Source of the DNA: Branchipolynoe longqiensis
Taxonomy: Eukaryota > Annelida > Polychaeta > Phyllodocida > Polynoidae
DNA length: 64,000 bases
Direction of reading: 5' to 3'
NCBI GenBank assembly: GCA_030323885.1
Contig: CM059192.1
Span: 1,433,001-1,497,000, forward strand
Shown in pieces: positions 39,968 through 51,949 of the stretch; the first letter of the stretch is position 1, and every line of letters starts with the position of its first letter. The position numbers and the translations under genes were made by a program. The notes beneath the pieces are model-generated. The model did no database searches. It saw only the letters and a program-made list of their open reading frames with translations, and was not told where the DNA came from.

Positions 39968-40397
39968 ACACTTCAGAATGTGTTTCTATATATCTACATA
40001 GAATAAAGGAACAAGAATAAGAAAAAATGGCGGGCAGAGTGAGTGAGCGCCGTCAGACAAGTTACAGGGTTTGAAGGCAAGGGGCGACACAATCGGCTCG
40101 GTTGCATAAATGATGAACAATTTAATAACAGATCATTATGGTAGATGACTTAGAATATAATAGGATGTGAAAGCTTCCAATTAATTATACTTGTATAATG
40201 CTTATATACATCACATAATCACTGGTCGCGATTTGAATATTTTTGGTCTGAGCGATAATTGGTGGCTTTGGGATGTGAGGTTTTGTATTCACCATATCGC
40301 AATGGTTCACTAAGAATTAACTGTCCTCCCGCCTTTTGGGGCGGTGGCTCATTCGATATGCAATAATCAAAAACAGACTCAGGTGATGTTAGATGAG
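39968..40397. other. Spacer between inverted arms, no feature seen
   Basis: AT-rich, with AAAAAATGGCGGGCAGAG near 40,024. No gene recognised. Confidence 0.4.
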
Positions 40398-40748
40398 TGA
40401 AAGACTGGGAGACCAGGCCGTCGACACCATGATCCGATACCACACTTATTCACATTTTCCTGTTACCGAGTGAACCAGTCCTTGCCTTATCCTATTAATG
40501 TGGAGTGCCAGGCTAGGTAGCGACAAGTATCAATTTGATAAGTCATTGGTCATTGGTTTGACTCGGTCAGGGTTTGAACCAATGACTTCCTCCATGGAAG
40601 TTAATCAGCGCTCTTCACCGATTGCACCCTGGAGATTTGTTTCACTTCCGGTACAGCTCTTTAAGTCCAGGTTTGGCTACAGAGAGACGCACGAAGCACA
40701 CATTGGGCAAGCTGTCGTGAATCAGAGAGCGACATGCAGGTCATGTTA
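40398..40748 (-). mobile_element. SINE-1 plus 120-bp arm (right arm of inverted pair)
   Basis: 40,398-40,632 is a 5' two-thirds SINE-1 in reverse (GGGAGACCAGGCCGTCGACA to CTTCACCGATTGCACCC). 40,628-40,748 (GCACGAAGCACACATTGGGC) is the counterpart of 39,520-39,643. The SINE tail is missing here. Confidence 0.75.
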
Positions 40749-40935
40749 GATGAGTGAAAGGCAGGGGTGGTCGGTGTTTTTTGGTGAACCGAATCGACAG
40801 AGTGTTAGTGCAGGGTGTGTTTGGTGAGTGAGTAGAGTTGACTTAGTTTTCTTACAGTACCACGAGTTGGGGTTAATCACGCGTCCATAGCATTCCGTAG
40901 ATATGTAGTCCGACATCTCTCTCGAGGTACATCTT

Positions 40936-40992
40936 ATGGGGCTGTCATATTACGACGCATCGCGCAGACATATGGCGACGTATGTGATTTTT
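40936..40992 (+). mobile_element. MITE-H left end, truncated
   Basis: TTA followed by TGGGGCTGTCATATTACGAC and GCGACGTATGTGATTTTT matches the first 55 bp of MITE-H, then gives way to a C-rich repeat. Confidence 0.75.
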
Positions 40993-40995
40993 TTT

Positions 40996-41425
40996 ACACC
41001 CCCTCAACCCCCACTACACCCCCCTCAACACACCTACACCCAACTCCCCCCAACCTCCACTACATCCCCCTCAACACACCTATACCCAACTCCCCCCAAC
41101 CCCCACTACACCCCCCTCAATACACCACACACACCCTCACCCCAACCACACCCACCTACACCCCTCAACCCCACTACACACCCCCAACTCCCTCAACCCC
41201 CACTACACCCCCTCAACACACACTAAACCCCCCCTACACCCCCCTAAACCCCCACTACACCCTGTCAACACACACCTACACCCAACTCCTCCCCCAACCC
41301 CCACTACACCTCCTTCAACATACCACACACACCTACACCCCAACCACACACACCCTCAACCCCTACCGCACCCCCACCTACAGCGCACCACACACAGATA
41401 TCCCCGCCCCCCCCCCCCCCCACCA
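40996..41425. repeat. C-rich ACACCCCCTCAACACAC repeat
   Basis: Irregular 20-27 bp units of CCCCCACTACACCCCCCTCA, ending in a C15-like run and CCACCACCACC. A 96-codon Pro/Thr frame results. Confidence 0.9.
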
Positions 41426-41524
41426 CCACCACCATTTGCCGTGGTTAGTGAATGAGCTCTGGCGCTGATCCAGACTGGCTGTATCCTGACCCGGAACCTA
41501 GCCAAAGGTGGCGTTCAACGGGAT

Positions 41525-43441
41525 AGGTGTTTTAGGAACAGTGTGTTCAATTAGGTGCAGTGTGTTGAGTTGGGTACAGTGTGTTGAATTGGGTGTAGTG
41601 TGTCTTGAATTAGGTGCAGTGTGTTGAATTGGGTACAGTGTGTTGAATTAGGTGCAGTGTGTTGAATTGGGTACAGTGTGTTGAATTGGGTGTAGTGTGT
41701 CTTGAATTAGGTGCAGTGTGTTGAATTGGGTACAGTGTGTTGAATTAGGTGCAGTGTGTTGAATTGGGTACAGTGTGTTGAAGTGGGTGCAGTTTGTTGA
41801 ATTAGGTGCAGTGTGTTGAATTGGGTGCAGTGTGTTGAATTGGGTGCAGTGTGTTGAATTGGGTGCAGTGTGTTGAATTGGGTGCAGTGTGTTGAATTGG
41901 GTGCAGTATGTTGAATTGGGTGCAGTGTGTTGAATTGGGTGCATTGTGTTGAATTGGGTACAGTGTGTTGAATTGGGTGTAGTGTTTTGAATTGGGTGCA
42001 GTGTGTTGAATTGGGTGCATTGTGTTGAATTGGGTGCAGTGTGTTAATTGGGTGCAGTGTGTTGAATTGGGTGGCATGTTGAATTGGGTGCAGTGTGTTG
42101 AATTGGGTGCAGTGTTGAATTGGGTGCAGTGTGTAGAATTGGGTGCAATGTGTTGAATTGGGTGCAGTGTGTTGAAATGTGTGCAGGGTGATGAATTGGG
42201 TGCAGTGTGTTGAATTGGGTGCAGTGTCTTGAATTGGGTACGGTGTGTAGAATTGGGTACAGTGTGTTGAATTGGGTGACATTGAATTGAGTACAGTGTG
42301 TTGAATTGGGTGACACGTTGAATTGGGTGCAGTGTCTAGAATTGGGTGCAGTGTGTTGAATTCTGTGCAGTGTGTTGAATTGGGTGCAGTGTGTTGAATT
42401 GGGTGCAGTGTGTTGAATTGGGTGCAGTATGTTGAATTGGGTGCAGTGTGTTGAATTGGGTGACATGTTGAATTGGGTGCAGTGTCTAGAATTGGGTGCC
42501 GTATGTTGAATTGGGTGCAGTGTGTTGAATTGGGTGGCATGTTGAATTGGCTGCAGTGTGTTGAATTGGGTGCACTGTGTTGAATTGGGTGCAGTGTGTT
42601 GAATTGGGTGCAGTGTGTTGAATTGGGTGGCATGTTGAATTGGGTGCTGTGTGTAGAATTGGGTGCAGTGTGTAGAATTGGGTGCAGTGTGTTGAATTGG
42701 GTGCAGTGTGTTGAATTGGGTGCGCTGTGTCAAATTGGGTGCACTGTGTTGGATTGGGTGCAGTGTGTTGAATTGGGTGGCATGTTGAATTGGGTGTAGT
42801 GTATTGAATTGGGTGCAGTGTGTTGAATTGGGTGCAAAAAAATGTGTTGAATTGGGTGCAGTGTATTGAATTGGGTGCAGTGTATTGAATTGGGTGCACT
42901 ATGTTGAATTGGGCGCAGTGTGTTGAATTGGGTGCAGTGTGTTGAATTGGGCGGCATGTTGAATTGGGTGCAGTGTGTAGAATTGGGTGCAGTGTGTTGA
43001 ATTAGGTGCAGTGTGTTGAATTGGGTGTACTGTGTCAAATTGGGTGCACTGTGTTGAATTGGGTGCAGTGTGTTGAATTGGGTGGCATGTTGAATTGGGT
43101 GTAGTGTATTGAATTGGGTGCAGGGTGTTGAATTGGGTGCACAAAAATGTGTTGAATTGGGTGCAGTGTATTGACTTGGGTGCAGTGTGTTGAATTGGGT
43201 GCAGTGTATTGAATTGGGTGCAGTGTGTTGAATTGAGTGTGGTGTGTTGAATTGCGTGAAGTGTGTTGAATTGGGTGCAGTGTATTGAATTGGGTGCAGT
43301 GTGTTGAATTGGGTGCAGTGTATTGAATTGAGTGTGGTGTGTTGAATTGCGTGAAGTGTGTTGAATTGGGTGCAGTGTGTTGAATTGGGTGCAGTGTATT
43401 GAATTGGGTGCAGTGTGTTGAATTGGGTGCAGTGTGTTGAA
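41525..43441. repeat. 19-bp minisatellite, about 100 copies
   Basis: Unit TTGAATTGGGTGCAGTGTG with GTACAG, GTGTAG and 14-16 bp short units (TTGAATTGGGTGGCATG). 19 bp gives a 57-bp superperiod, so minus frames (up to 308 codons, HPIQHTAPNSTHCTQFNTL) run open in all phases. Some blocks are repeated at larger scale, for example the GCAAAAAAATGTGTTG unit at 42,834 and a similar one at 43,140. Confidence 0.95.
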
Positions 43442-44157
43442 TCGCTATCTTTGTCTAGACTGTGCGGTACAAAACACCCTGATTATTCTGCTGAGTTTAA
43501 TCAATGAACCAATAACGCGCCCATATTATAATGGACACAGGCGTAATTTTGTATTTAGTCGAATGCAATCAAGCCGCTGCGGTAGTTGTCAAGGTGCCGG
43601 TGTTACTTGGTCCCAGAACCTTCAGCGGACAATAAAGGCGCCACTTTATACCCGAAGGAGCTTCTGCTACTCACATCACAAAGCGCAGGCGGTAATGAGA
43701 GAAAGAAAGCGCAAAGCCTTGAAAGTGTGATGCTTCAAAAGGACAAAGCTTCGAAAGCATAAAGCTTCGAAAGCACCAAGCTTCTGATCCTATAAGAGCT
43801 GTGGGCTGTTCGGGTGCACAACGGCGGACTGGTGTCGGCACTGGAAAGCTACAACTATTTATTGGAATCCAATTGGTTGTGGCCGCGGGTGGTGTGGGGT
43901 TTGGGGGTGCTGGGGGAGGGGGGGGTTAATATGGGTTCCAGGCAGATAATTTATTGTGTATTCGATATGAGGCATCCAGGAAGTGGCCTAGATTTCCCCA
44001 GCGTCTCCAGACACCATGGACCAATCAGAGGCTGCCAGAAAGTGGACGCCTTGCGCGCCAACAGGGGGCCTCCCCAGAACCCTTGGTGTATGTTTTCAAA
44101 ACCAGGGGGCAGCACCGTGCAAATGGTATTTCAAGAGACGGGTGCTTCGTCGCCTGT
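43442..44157. other. No clear feature; short AAGCTTCGAAAGCA repeat
   Basis: A 98-codon plus frame (43,434-43,730) starts within the satellite and shows no domain. 43,735-43,790 has three copies of AAAGCTTCGAAAGCA. The rest is unassigned. Confidence 0.45.
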
Positions 44158-44494
44158 TGGTTGGTTGTTTGGTTATTGGAGTTTTACGTCCTGGCAACAT
44201 CTAAGGTCATATCAAGATGGGTACCGACTTGTGATAGTGCACACCCATGGCGGATTTATAGTGCTGCCCCACTGGCAAATCAAGCTGCTGGGACCATGAC
44301 CCAATATCCCACTCAGTCACATTATCCTGACAATGAGCTAACCAGTCATTGCACTATCCTATTAATGCTGAGCACCAATCAAGGGAACGACAAGTATCAA
44401 TTTGATAAGTCAGTGGTTTGACTCGACCGGGAACCAACTCCCAGCCTTCTGCACGCGAGGCCCGCGCTCTACCGATTTGGCCACCGCACCCCGT
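44158..44494 (-). mobile_element. SINE-1, nearly full length, reverse
   Basis: Tail GTTGGTTGGTTGTTTGGTTA and TTTTACGTCCTGGCAACATC; head ACGCGAGGCCCGCGCTCTAC and CGATTTGGCCACCGC, the complement of a variant A box. The 161-codon frame over it is incidental. Confidence 0.85.
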
Positions 44495-44546
44495 CCCAGT
44501 CTGATATGAGGGGGTGAGTGATTTTTTTCATTGTTTCAGTTGTTAA

Positions 44547-44705
44547 ACGGGGGAACTTTCCACTGTAAATAATTGGACTTTGCCATTCCACTCTCCTTGC
44601 CATATCCTAGTGACGCCTAGTGTCAGACGAGGTAATGAGAGGTATCAATTTTGAAGTCGTTGGTTTGACTCGGCCGGAGTTCAAATCACACAACCGAGCG
44701 GTGGG
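44547..44705 (-). mobile_element. SINE-1 with short tail, reverse
   Basis: GGGGAACTTTCCACTGTAAA, TTGCCATTCCACTCTCCTTG and GTCGTTGGTTTGACTCGGCC. It abuts the start of the 5-kb GT-rich array. Confidence 0.7.
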
Positions 44706-47700
44706 GTTTGTGGGTGGGTGTAGGAGGGTGTGGTTGTGTGTGGGTATAGGAGGGTGTGGGGTATGTGTGTAGGAGGGGTGGAGTGTAGGACGGTGTGTGT
44801 GAGTGGGTGTAGGAGGGGTGTAGTGTGGGTGTGGGCGTAGGAGGGGTGGGTGTGTGAGTGGGTATAGGAGGGTGTGGGGTATGTGTGTAGGAGGGGTGGG
44901 GTGTAAGAGGGTGTGTGAGTAGGTGTAGGAGGGTGGAGTGTGGGTGTGGGCGTAGGAGGGGTGGGTGTGTGAGTGGGTATAGGAGGGTGTGGGGTATGTG
45001 TGTAGGAGGGGTGGGGTGTAGGAGGGTGTGTGAGTGGGTGTAGGAGGGTGGAGTGTGGGTGTGGGCGTAGGAGGGATGGAGTGTGGGTGTAGGACGGGTG
45101 TGGGTGGGTGTAGGTGGAGTGTGGTGTGTGGTATAGGTCGGGTGGTGTGTCTGGGTGTAGGAAGGGTGGGGTGTGTGTGGTATAGGTGGGGTGTGGTGTG
45201 TGTATGTGGGTGTAGGAGGGGTGGAGTGTGGGTGTGGTATAGGAGGGGTAGAGTGTGTGTGATATAGGAGGGGGAGAGTGTGTGTGTGGGTGTAGGAGGG
45301 GTGTGGGGTGTGGTATAGGTGGGGTGGGGGTGTGTGTGGTATAGGTGTGGTGTGTGTCTGGGAGTAGGAGGGGTGGGGTGTGTGGGTGGTATAGGTGTGG
45401 TGTGGTGTGTGTATTGTATAGGAGGGTTGGAGTGTGTGTGTGGGTGTATGAGGGGTAGAGGTGTGTGTGGTATAGGAGGGGTGGAGTAGGTGTGGGTGTA
45501 TGAGGGGTAGAGTGTGTGTGGTATAGGAGGGGTGGAGTGTGGGTGGTATAGGACGGTTGGAATGTGTGTGTGGTATAGGAGGGGTAGAGTGTGTGTGTGG
45601 TGTAGGAGGGGTGGAGTGTGTGTGTGGGTGTAGGAGGGGTAGAGTGTGTGTGTGGTTTAGGAGGGGTAGAGTGTGTGTGTGGTGTAGGAGGTGTGTGTGG
45701 TGTAGGAGTGTGTGTGTGATATAGGAGGGGTGGAGAGTGTGTGTGTGGGTGTAGAAGGGGGAGAGTGTGTGTGTGTGGTATAGGAGGGGTGGAGTGTGTG
45801 TGTGGTATCAGAGGGGTGGAGAGTGTGTGTGTGGGTGTAGGAGGGGTAGAGAGTGTGTGTGTGGTATGGGAGGGATGGAGTGTGTGTGTGTGTAGGAGGG
45901 GTGGATTGTGTGTGTGGTATAGGAGGGGTAGAGTGTGTGTGTGGGTGTAGGAGGGGTGGATTGTGTGTGTGGTATAGGAGGGGTAGAGTGTGTGTGGGTG
46001 TATGAGGGGTAGAGTGTGTGTGGTATAGGAGGGGTGGAGTGTGTGTGTGTGTGGTATAGGAGGGGTGGAGTGTGTGTGTGGTATAGGAGGGACAGAGTGT
46101 GTGTGTTGGGGTATGAGGGGTGGATTGTGTGTGTGGTATAGGAGGGGTGGAGTGTGTGTGTGGTATAGGAGGGGTAGAGTGTGTGTGTGGTTTAGGAGGG
46201 GGTAGAGTGTGTGTGTGTGGTATAGGAGGGGTAGAGTGTGTGTGTGGGTGTAGGAGGATGGATTGTGTGTGTGGTATAGGAGGGGTGGAGTGTGTGTGTG
46301 TGGGTGTAGGAGGGGTGGAGTGTGTGTGTGGGTGTAGGAGGGGTAGAGTGTGTGTGTGGTTTAGGAGGGGTAGTGTGTGTGTGTGTGTGGTTTAGGAGGG
46401 GTGGTGTGTGTGTGTGTGTGGTATAGGAGGGGTAGAGTGTGTGTGTGTGGTATAGGAGGGTATAGTGTGTGTGTGGGTGTAGGAGGGGTGGAGTCTGTGT
46501 GTGGTATAGGAGGGGTGGAGTGTGTGTGTGTGGTATAGGAGGGGTAGAGTGTTTGTGTGGTATAGGAGGGGTGGAGTGTGTGTGTGGTTTAGGAGGGGTA
46601 GAGTGTGTGTGTGGTATAAGAGGGGTAGAGTGTGTGTGTGGGTGTAGTAGGGGTGGAGTGTGTGTGTGGTGTAGGATGGGTGGAGTGTGTGTGTGTGTGG
46701 TATAGGAGGGGTAGAGTGTTTGTGTGGTAGAGGAGGGGTAGAGTGTGTGTGTGTGGGTGTAGGAGGGGTTGAGTGTGTGGTGTGGGTGTAGGAGGGGTAG
46801 AGTGTGTGTGTGGGTGTAGGAGGGATAGAGTGTGTGTGTGGGTGTAGGAGGGGTGGAGTGTGTGTGTGGGTGTAGGAGGGATAGAGTGTGTGTGTGGGTG
46901 TAGGAGGGGTGGATTGTGTGTGTGGTATAGGAGGGGTAGTGTGTGTGTGGGTGTAGGAGGGGTGGATTGTGTGTGTGGTATAGGAGGGGTAGAGTGTGTG
47001 TGGGTGTATGAGGGGTAGAGTGTGTGTGGTATAGGAGGGGTGGAGTGTGTGTGTGTGGCATAGGAGGGGTGGAGTGTGTGTGTGGTATAGGAGGGGTGGT
47101 GCGTGGTGTGTGTGTGTAGGAGGGTGGATTGTGTGTGTGGTATAGGGGGGTGGAGTGTGTGTGTGTGGGTGTAGGAGGGGTGGAGTGTGTGGGTGGGTGT
47201 AGGAGGGTAGAGTGTGTGTGTGGTTTAGGAGGGGTGAGTGTGTGTGTGGTTAGGAGGGGTAGAGTGTGTGTGTGGTATAGGAGGGGTAGTGTGTGTGTGT
47301 GGGTGTAGGAGGGGTGGATTGTGTGTGTGGTATAGGAGGGGTAGAGTGTGTGTGTGGGTGTAGGAGGGGTGGAGTGTTTGTGTGGTATAGGAGGGGTGGA
47401 GTGTGTGTGTGTGTGGTATAGGAGGGGTAGAGTGTGTGTGTGGGTGTAGGAGGGGTAGAGTGTGTGTGTGGTATAGGAGGGTAGAGTGTGTGTGTGGGTG
47501 TAGGAGGGGGAGAGTGTGGGTGTGGGTGTAGGAGGGGTGGAGTGTGTGTGGGTGTAGGAGGGGTAGAGTGTGTGTGTGTGGTATAAGAGGGGTAGAGTGT
47601 GTGTGTGGGTGTCGGAGGGGTGGAGAGTGTGTGTGGGTGTATGAGGGGTAGAGTGTGTGTGTGGGTGTAGGAGGGGTGGATTGTGTGTGTGGTATAAGAG

Positions 47701-49680
47701 GGGTAGAGTGTGTGTGTGGGTGTCGGAGGGGTGGAGTGTGTGTGTGGTATAGGAGGGGTGGAGTGTGTGTGTGGTATAGGAGGGGTAGAGTGTTTGTGTG
47801 GTATAGGAGGGGTAGATTGTGTCTGTGTGTGTGGTATAGGAGGGGTAGAGTGTGTGTGTGTGGGGTGTAGGAGGGGTAGATTGTGTGTGTGGTATAGGAG
47901 GGGTAGAGTGTGTGTGTGTGTGGTATAGGAGGGGTAGAGTGTGTGTGTGGGTGTTGGAGGGGTGGATTGTGTGTGTGGGTGTAGGAGGGGTGGAGTGTGT
48001 GTGTGGGTGTAGGAGGGGTGGAGTGTGTGTGTGGGTGTAGGAGGGGTGGAGTGTGTGTGTGGTATAAGAGGGGTAGAGTGTGTGTGTGTGTGGTATAGGA
48101 GGGGTAGAGTGTGTGTGTGTGGTATAGGAGGGGTAGAGTGTGTGTGTGGGTGTTGGAGGGGTGGAGTGTGTGTGTGGGTGTAGGAGGGGTGGAGTGTGTG
48201 TGTGGGTGTAGGAGGGGTGGAGTGTGTGTGTGGTATAGGAGGGGTGGAGTGTGTGTGTGTGTGGTATGGAGGGGTGAGTGTGTGTGTGGTATAGGGGGTA
48301 GAGTGTGTGTGTGTGTGGTATAGGAGGGGTGAGGTGTGTGTGTGTGGTATAGGAGGGGTGGAGTGTGTGTGTGGGTGTTGGAGGGTGGATTGTGTGTGTG
48401 GGTGTAGGGGGGTGGGTGTGTGTGTGGGTGTAGGAGGGGTGGAGTGTGTGTGTGGTATAGGAGGGGTGGAGTGTGTGTGTGTGGTGTGGTATAGGAGGGG
48501 TAGAGTGTGTGTGTGGTATAGAGGGGTAGAGTGTGTGTGTGGGTGTAGGTGGGGTGGAGTGTGTGTGTGGTGTAGGAGGGTGGGTGTGTGTGTGTGGTAT
48601 AGGAGGGGTAGAGTGTTTGTGTGGTATAGGAGGGGTTGAGTGTGTGTGTGGGTGTAGGAGGGGTGAGTGTGTGTGTGGTTTAGGAGGGGTGAGTGTGTGT
48701 GGTTGTGTGGTATAGGAGGGGTGAGTGGTGTTGTGTGGTATAGGAGGGGTAGAGTGTGTGTGTGGGTGTAGGAGGGGAGAGTGTGTGTGTGGGTGTAGGA
48801 GGGGTAGAGTGTGTGTGTGGGTGTAGGAGGGGTGGATTGTGTGTGTGGTATAGGAGGGGTGTAGAGTGTGTGTGTGGGTGTAGGAGGGATGGAGTGTGTG
48901 TGTGGGTGTAGGAGGGGTGGAGTGTGTGTGTGGGTGTAGGGGGTGGAGTGTGTGTGTGGGTGTAGGAGGGGTGGAGTGTGTGTGTGGGTGTAGGAGGGTA
49001 GAGTGTGTGTGTTCGTGTAGGAGGGGTGGATTGTGTGTGTGGTATAGGAGGGGTAGAGTGTGTGTGTGGGTGTAGGAGGGGTCGAGTGTGTGTGTGGGTG
49101 TAGGAGGGATAGAGTGTGTGTGTGGGTGTAGGAGGGGTGGAGTGTGTGTGTGGGTGTAGGAGGGGTAGAGTGTGTGTGGGTGGGTGTAGGAGGGGTGGAT
49201 TGTGTGTGTGGTATAGGAGGGGTGGAGTGTGTGTGTGGGTGTAGGAGGGGTGGAGTGTGTGTGTGGGTGTAGGAGGGGTAGAGTGTGTGTGGGTGGGTGT
49301 AGGAGGGGTGGATGTGTGTGTGGTATAGGAGGGGTGGAGTGTGTGTGGGTGTAGGAGGGTGGGTGTGTGTGTGGGTGTAGGAGGGTAGAGTGGTGTGTGG
49401 GTGTAGGAGGGGTAGAGTGTGTGTGTGGGTGTAGGAGGGGTGGAGTGTGTGTGGGGGTGTAGGAGGGATAGAGTGTGTGTGTGGGTGTAGGAGGGGTAGA
49501 GTATGTGTGTGTGGGTGTAGGAGGGGTGGATTGTGTGTGTGGTATAGGAGGGGTGGAGTGTGTGTGTGGGTGTAGGAGGGGTGGAGTGTGTGTGTGGGTG
49601 TAGGAGGGGTGGAGTGTGTGTGTGGTATAGGAGTGGGAGAGTGTATGTGTGTGGGGGGGGGGGGTATGAGGGGTGTAGTG
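44706..49680. repeat. 5-kb GT-rich minisatellite (about 28-bp unit)
   Basis: Units such as GTGTGTGTGGGTGTAGGAGG plus GGTGGAGT alternate with GTGTGTGTGGTATAGGAGGG plus GTAGAGT. The first 700 bp are less regular. The minus strand has open frames of 1,166 codons (46,192-49,692) and 831 codons (47,250-49,745) made of THTLHPSYT-type repeats. They lack any non-repeat sequence and overlap in different phases, so neither is a gene. Confidence 0.95.
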
Positions 49681-49761
49681 TGACAGTGCCAACCCGCCCT
49701 CTGATGGCCGTGACTAGAATTAGCTCCTTGCACTCGTTCCATCAACGAGTTTCAATTTGTA

Positions 49762-50062
49762 CCAGATGGGATGGCCAAATGAGTTGAGTGTCTGCCTCCC
49801 GGCCTGGTCGAGTGAAACCAATGACTTAAGACTATATACTTGTCGCTACCTAGCCTGGCATTGGCATTACCAGGATAGAGCAAGGAGCAGTAGAATGAGG
49901 AAGACCATTTGTTCCTCATTATTGCTAGGACATAAGACTCCAATCTTTTTTGGTCTTCATCGAATAATGTTCACAAAATGCCAATATATATATATATATA
50001 TATGACAGCCCGGTCCTGATATGACCACAGATATTGCTAAGACGTAAAACCCCAATAAACCA
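49762..50062 (+). mobile_element. SINE-1 copy with mixed tail, followed by tail fragment
   Basis: Head CCAGATGGGATGGCCAAATG; the body ends GGATAGAGCAAGGAGCAGTA, then GAATGAGGAAGACCATTTG, the short-tail type in forward orientation, then CTAGGACATAAGACTCC. A TA microsatellite (49,984-50,002) and a usual SINE-1 tail (TCCTGATATGACCACAGATA, 50,012-50,060) follow. Confidence 0.7.
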
Positions 50063-50149
50063 CTGATGACAGCAATTGGTTAGTTCGAATCCCATTTCTC
50101 TATGACCTGAGATGTTGGTAGAATATAAAACCCAAGCAAGAAAGTTAGG

Positions 50150-50466
50150 CATGTTTTTTTTTGAAGATTTATACTGCCTATTATGGATAAGCCTGAATAG
50201 GCTTGTTTTCACCATTAGACAGTTTGTCGATAGAAAGCCCGAGCCTACACTTTTACCGACCCAATGGATTTTTAACCTCCCACACCACATAGACATGGTA
50301 TGAGAGCAACCGGCCTTTGATGACGCTGTAAGTTAACCACAGCAGTGGAAATCCAAATTGGCAAAGATGGGGGCACGGGGAATCGAACCACCGACCTTCA
50401 GATTAGGAGTCCGACCTAAAAAATAGTCAGACACTCTAACCACTCCGCCACAGAGAACACCATGTG
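50150..50466 (-). mobile_element. SINE-3, full length, reverse
   Basis: T10 run then GAAGATTTATACTGCC; the head reads in reverse GGGGAATCGAACCACCGACC and ACACTCTAACCACTCCGCCA. It matches the 24.1-kb copy across its length. Confidence 0.85.
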
Positions 50467-50502
50467 CAGTGTGTGTGTGTGCTATAGTGTGTGCGCATGA
50501 GC

Positions 50503-50690
50503 GACAATATAGTCACAACAAGCAGTTAAAACCTGACTTCCGGCATGTTTCCGCGATTCCCTGACAGCGTTAATCCTAGGGGGGGGGGGGGGGGGGGGAG
50601 AACAGCGTCTCCTAGAAATCCGCCATTGGCGCCAAAGTCTTGACCTTATTTGCGCTTTTTATTGCCAAACACCACTTTCATCCCTGAAAT
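50503..50690. repeat. Dispersed repeat X, copy 2, with G19 run
   Basis: Matches 39,288-39,510 in order (ATATAGTCACAACAAGCAG, AAACCTGACTTCCGGC, GGCGCCAAAGTCTTGACC). A run of about 19 G (50,580-50,598) interrupts it. Confidence 0.65.
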
Positions 50691-51390
50691 TAAGAATTCC
50701 TCCACGGAAATAAAGATTCCTGAGTCATTGCGCATGTCAACAGGAAGCCCTGGTGTGTTTCTGCGCGCCCTCAGACCACGTGACCAGCAGACAAGATGGC
50801 CGCCTGTTGAGGGGGCCCTTCACAGTGCTGTCCGGCTGGGTGAGTAGAGCTGGCGACTGGCAAGTACCCTCCAAGTAGATCCATCACTTCGACTCAGCGA
50901 ATAAACACACATTATCTAGGTCACGCCCTTAGCCAAGTCACCATTAGGCTAAATCAAAATAAAAAGTTGGTGATCGTCCTTTTGATCACACAAATCAGGG
51001 TCGGGTTGACGGTTTGAATTTTTATTTAGTATTTTTCTGGCGTGTGACGTAGACGTAATACACAACTATCATACTATGTTGCGCAGATTGTGTGCTTACA
51101 AAAGTTGAATTGCTGCTAGCCCGACACATTTTTAACAGTTTACAAAATCCAAAATAATCAGGCACGGTTGGGGACGATATCAATTTTAAAATTTGTATTT
51201 GGCCTTAGCTTTGAGTTGGTCTGCTGTGACTAAATGTAACCTGGCATCAAAGGCATTCTGGGTAAGATTTTGCCTTTCCAGTTGTGAGCAAAGCGAAACT
51301 TTCCCCAACCAACCCACACTTGACGCGCCTGCATTATTTGCTGGTCAAATCCAACCTGAAGGTGATCCAGAAGAGTAAGTAGTGTGATGT
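50691..51390. other. No recognisable feature
   Basis: About 700 bp. ACCACGTGACCAGCAGACAA with GATGGCCGCC (50,776-50,806) resembles promoter-like words, but no coding frame longer than 65 codons follows and no family is recognised. Confidence 0.4.
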
Positions 51391-51640
51391 CCATCATTTT
51401 TTTTTTTTTTTTTTTTTTTTTTGCTTGAAGATTTATACTGCCTATTATGGATAAGCCTGAATAGACTTGTTTTCACCATTAGACAATTTGTCGATAGAAA
51501 GTCCGAGCCTACACTTTTATCGACCCAATGGATTTTTAACCTCCCACACCACATAGACATGGTATGAGAGCAACTGGCCTTTGATGACGCTGTAAGTTAT
51601 CCACAGCGGTGGAAATCCAAATTGGCAGAGGTGGGGGCAC
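51391..51640 (-). mobile_element. SINE-3, 5' part missing, reverse
   Basis: A T-rich run (51,391-51,422) is the complement of the A tail, followed by GAAGATTTATACTGCCTATT. The copy ends at GGCAGAGGTGGGGGCAC, before the tRNA head. Confidence 0.8.
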
Positions 51641-51949
51641 ATGGTCAGTAGTCTGTCTTGACATCTCCGGCAAGGAGCCACAGGTAGGCGTGGATAGGGT
51701 GATTGCATCAGGCAGCCTGGATCGCCTGTTTGTTGCAATCCTGCCCTCCCATGTGACACCTACTTTTAGCGGGTGGATTGACTACTGGGCTAACTACATA
51801 TATATAGTATATATATATATAATATATATATATTATGATATCAGGGAGCATAAGTGGTGTAATGGTTAGCATATTGGCCCGGAATGCAAAGAGATGTGGG
51901 TTCGAATCCCGCTCTAGGCACAATATTTCCCATTTTCATCATCCCCAAA
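51641..51949 (+). mobile_element. Mini-LTR terminal repeat, decayed, interrupted
   Basis: 51,641-51,715 follows the LTR start with many changes (CAGTAGTCTGTCTTGACATC, GGCAAGGAGCCACAGGTAGG). 51,832-51,949 is the second half (GATATCAGGGAGCATAAGTG, GTAATGGTTAGCATATTGG, GGGTTCGAATCCCGCTCTAG, ending TTTTCATCATCCCCA). About 115 bp including a TA microsatellite separates them. Confidence 0.6.

Noticed and set aside
41707..42733. Minus-strand frames of 308 and 229 codons (HPIQHTAPNSTHCTQF)
   Set aside because: A 19-bp repeat reads open in all phases; no coding evidence.
46192..49692. 1,166-codon minus-strand frame (and the overlapping 831-codon frame)
   Set aside because: It consists only of minisatellite units, overlaps another open phase and has no non-repeat sequence, so it is an artefact of a stop-free repeat.
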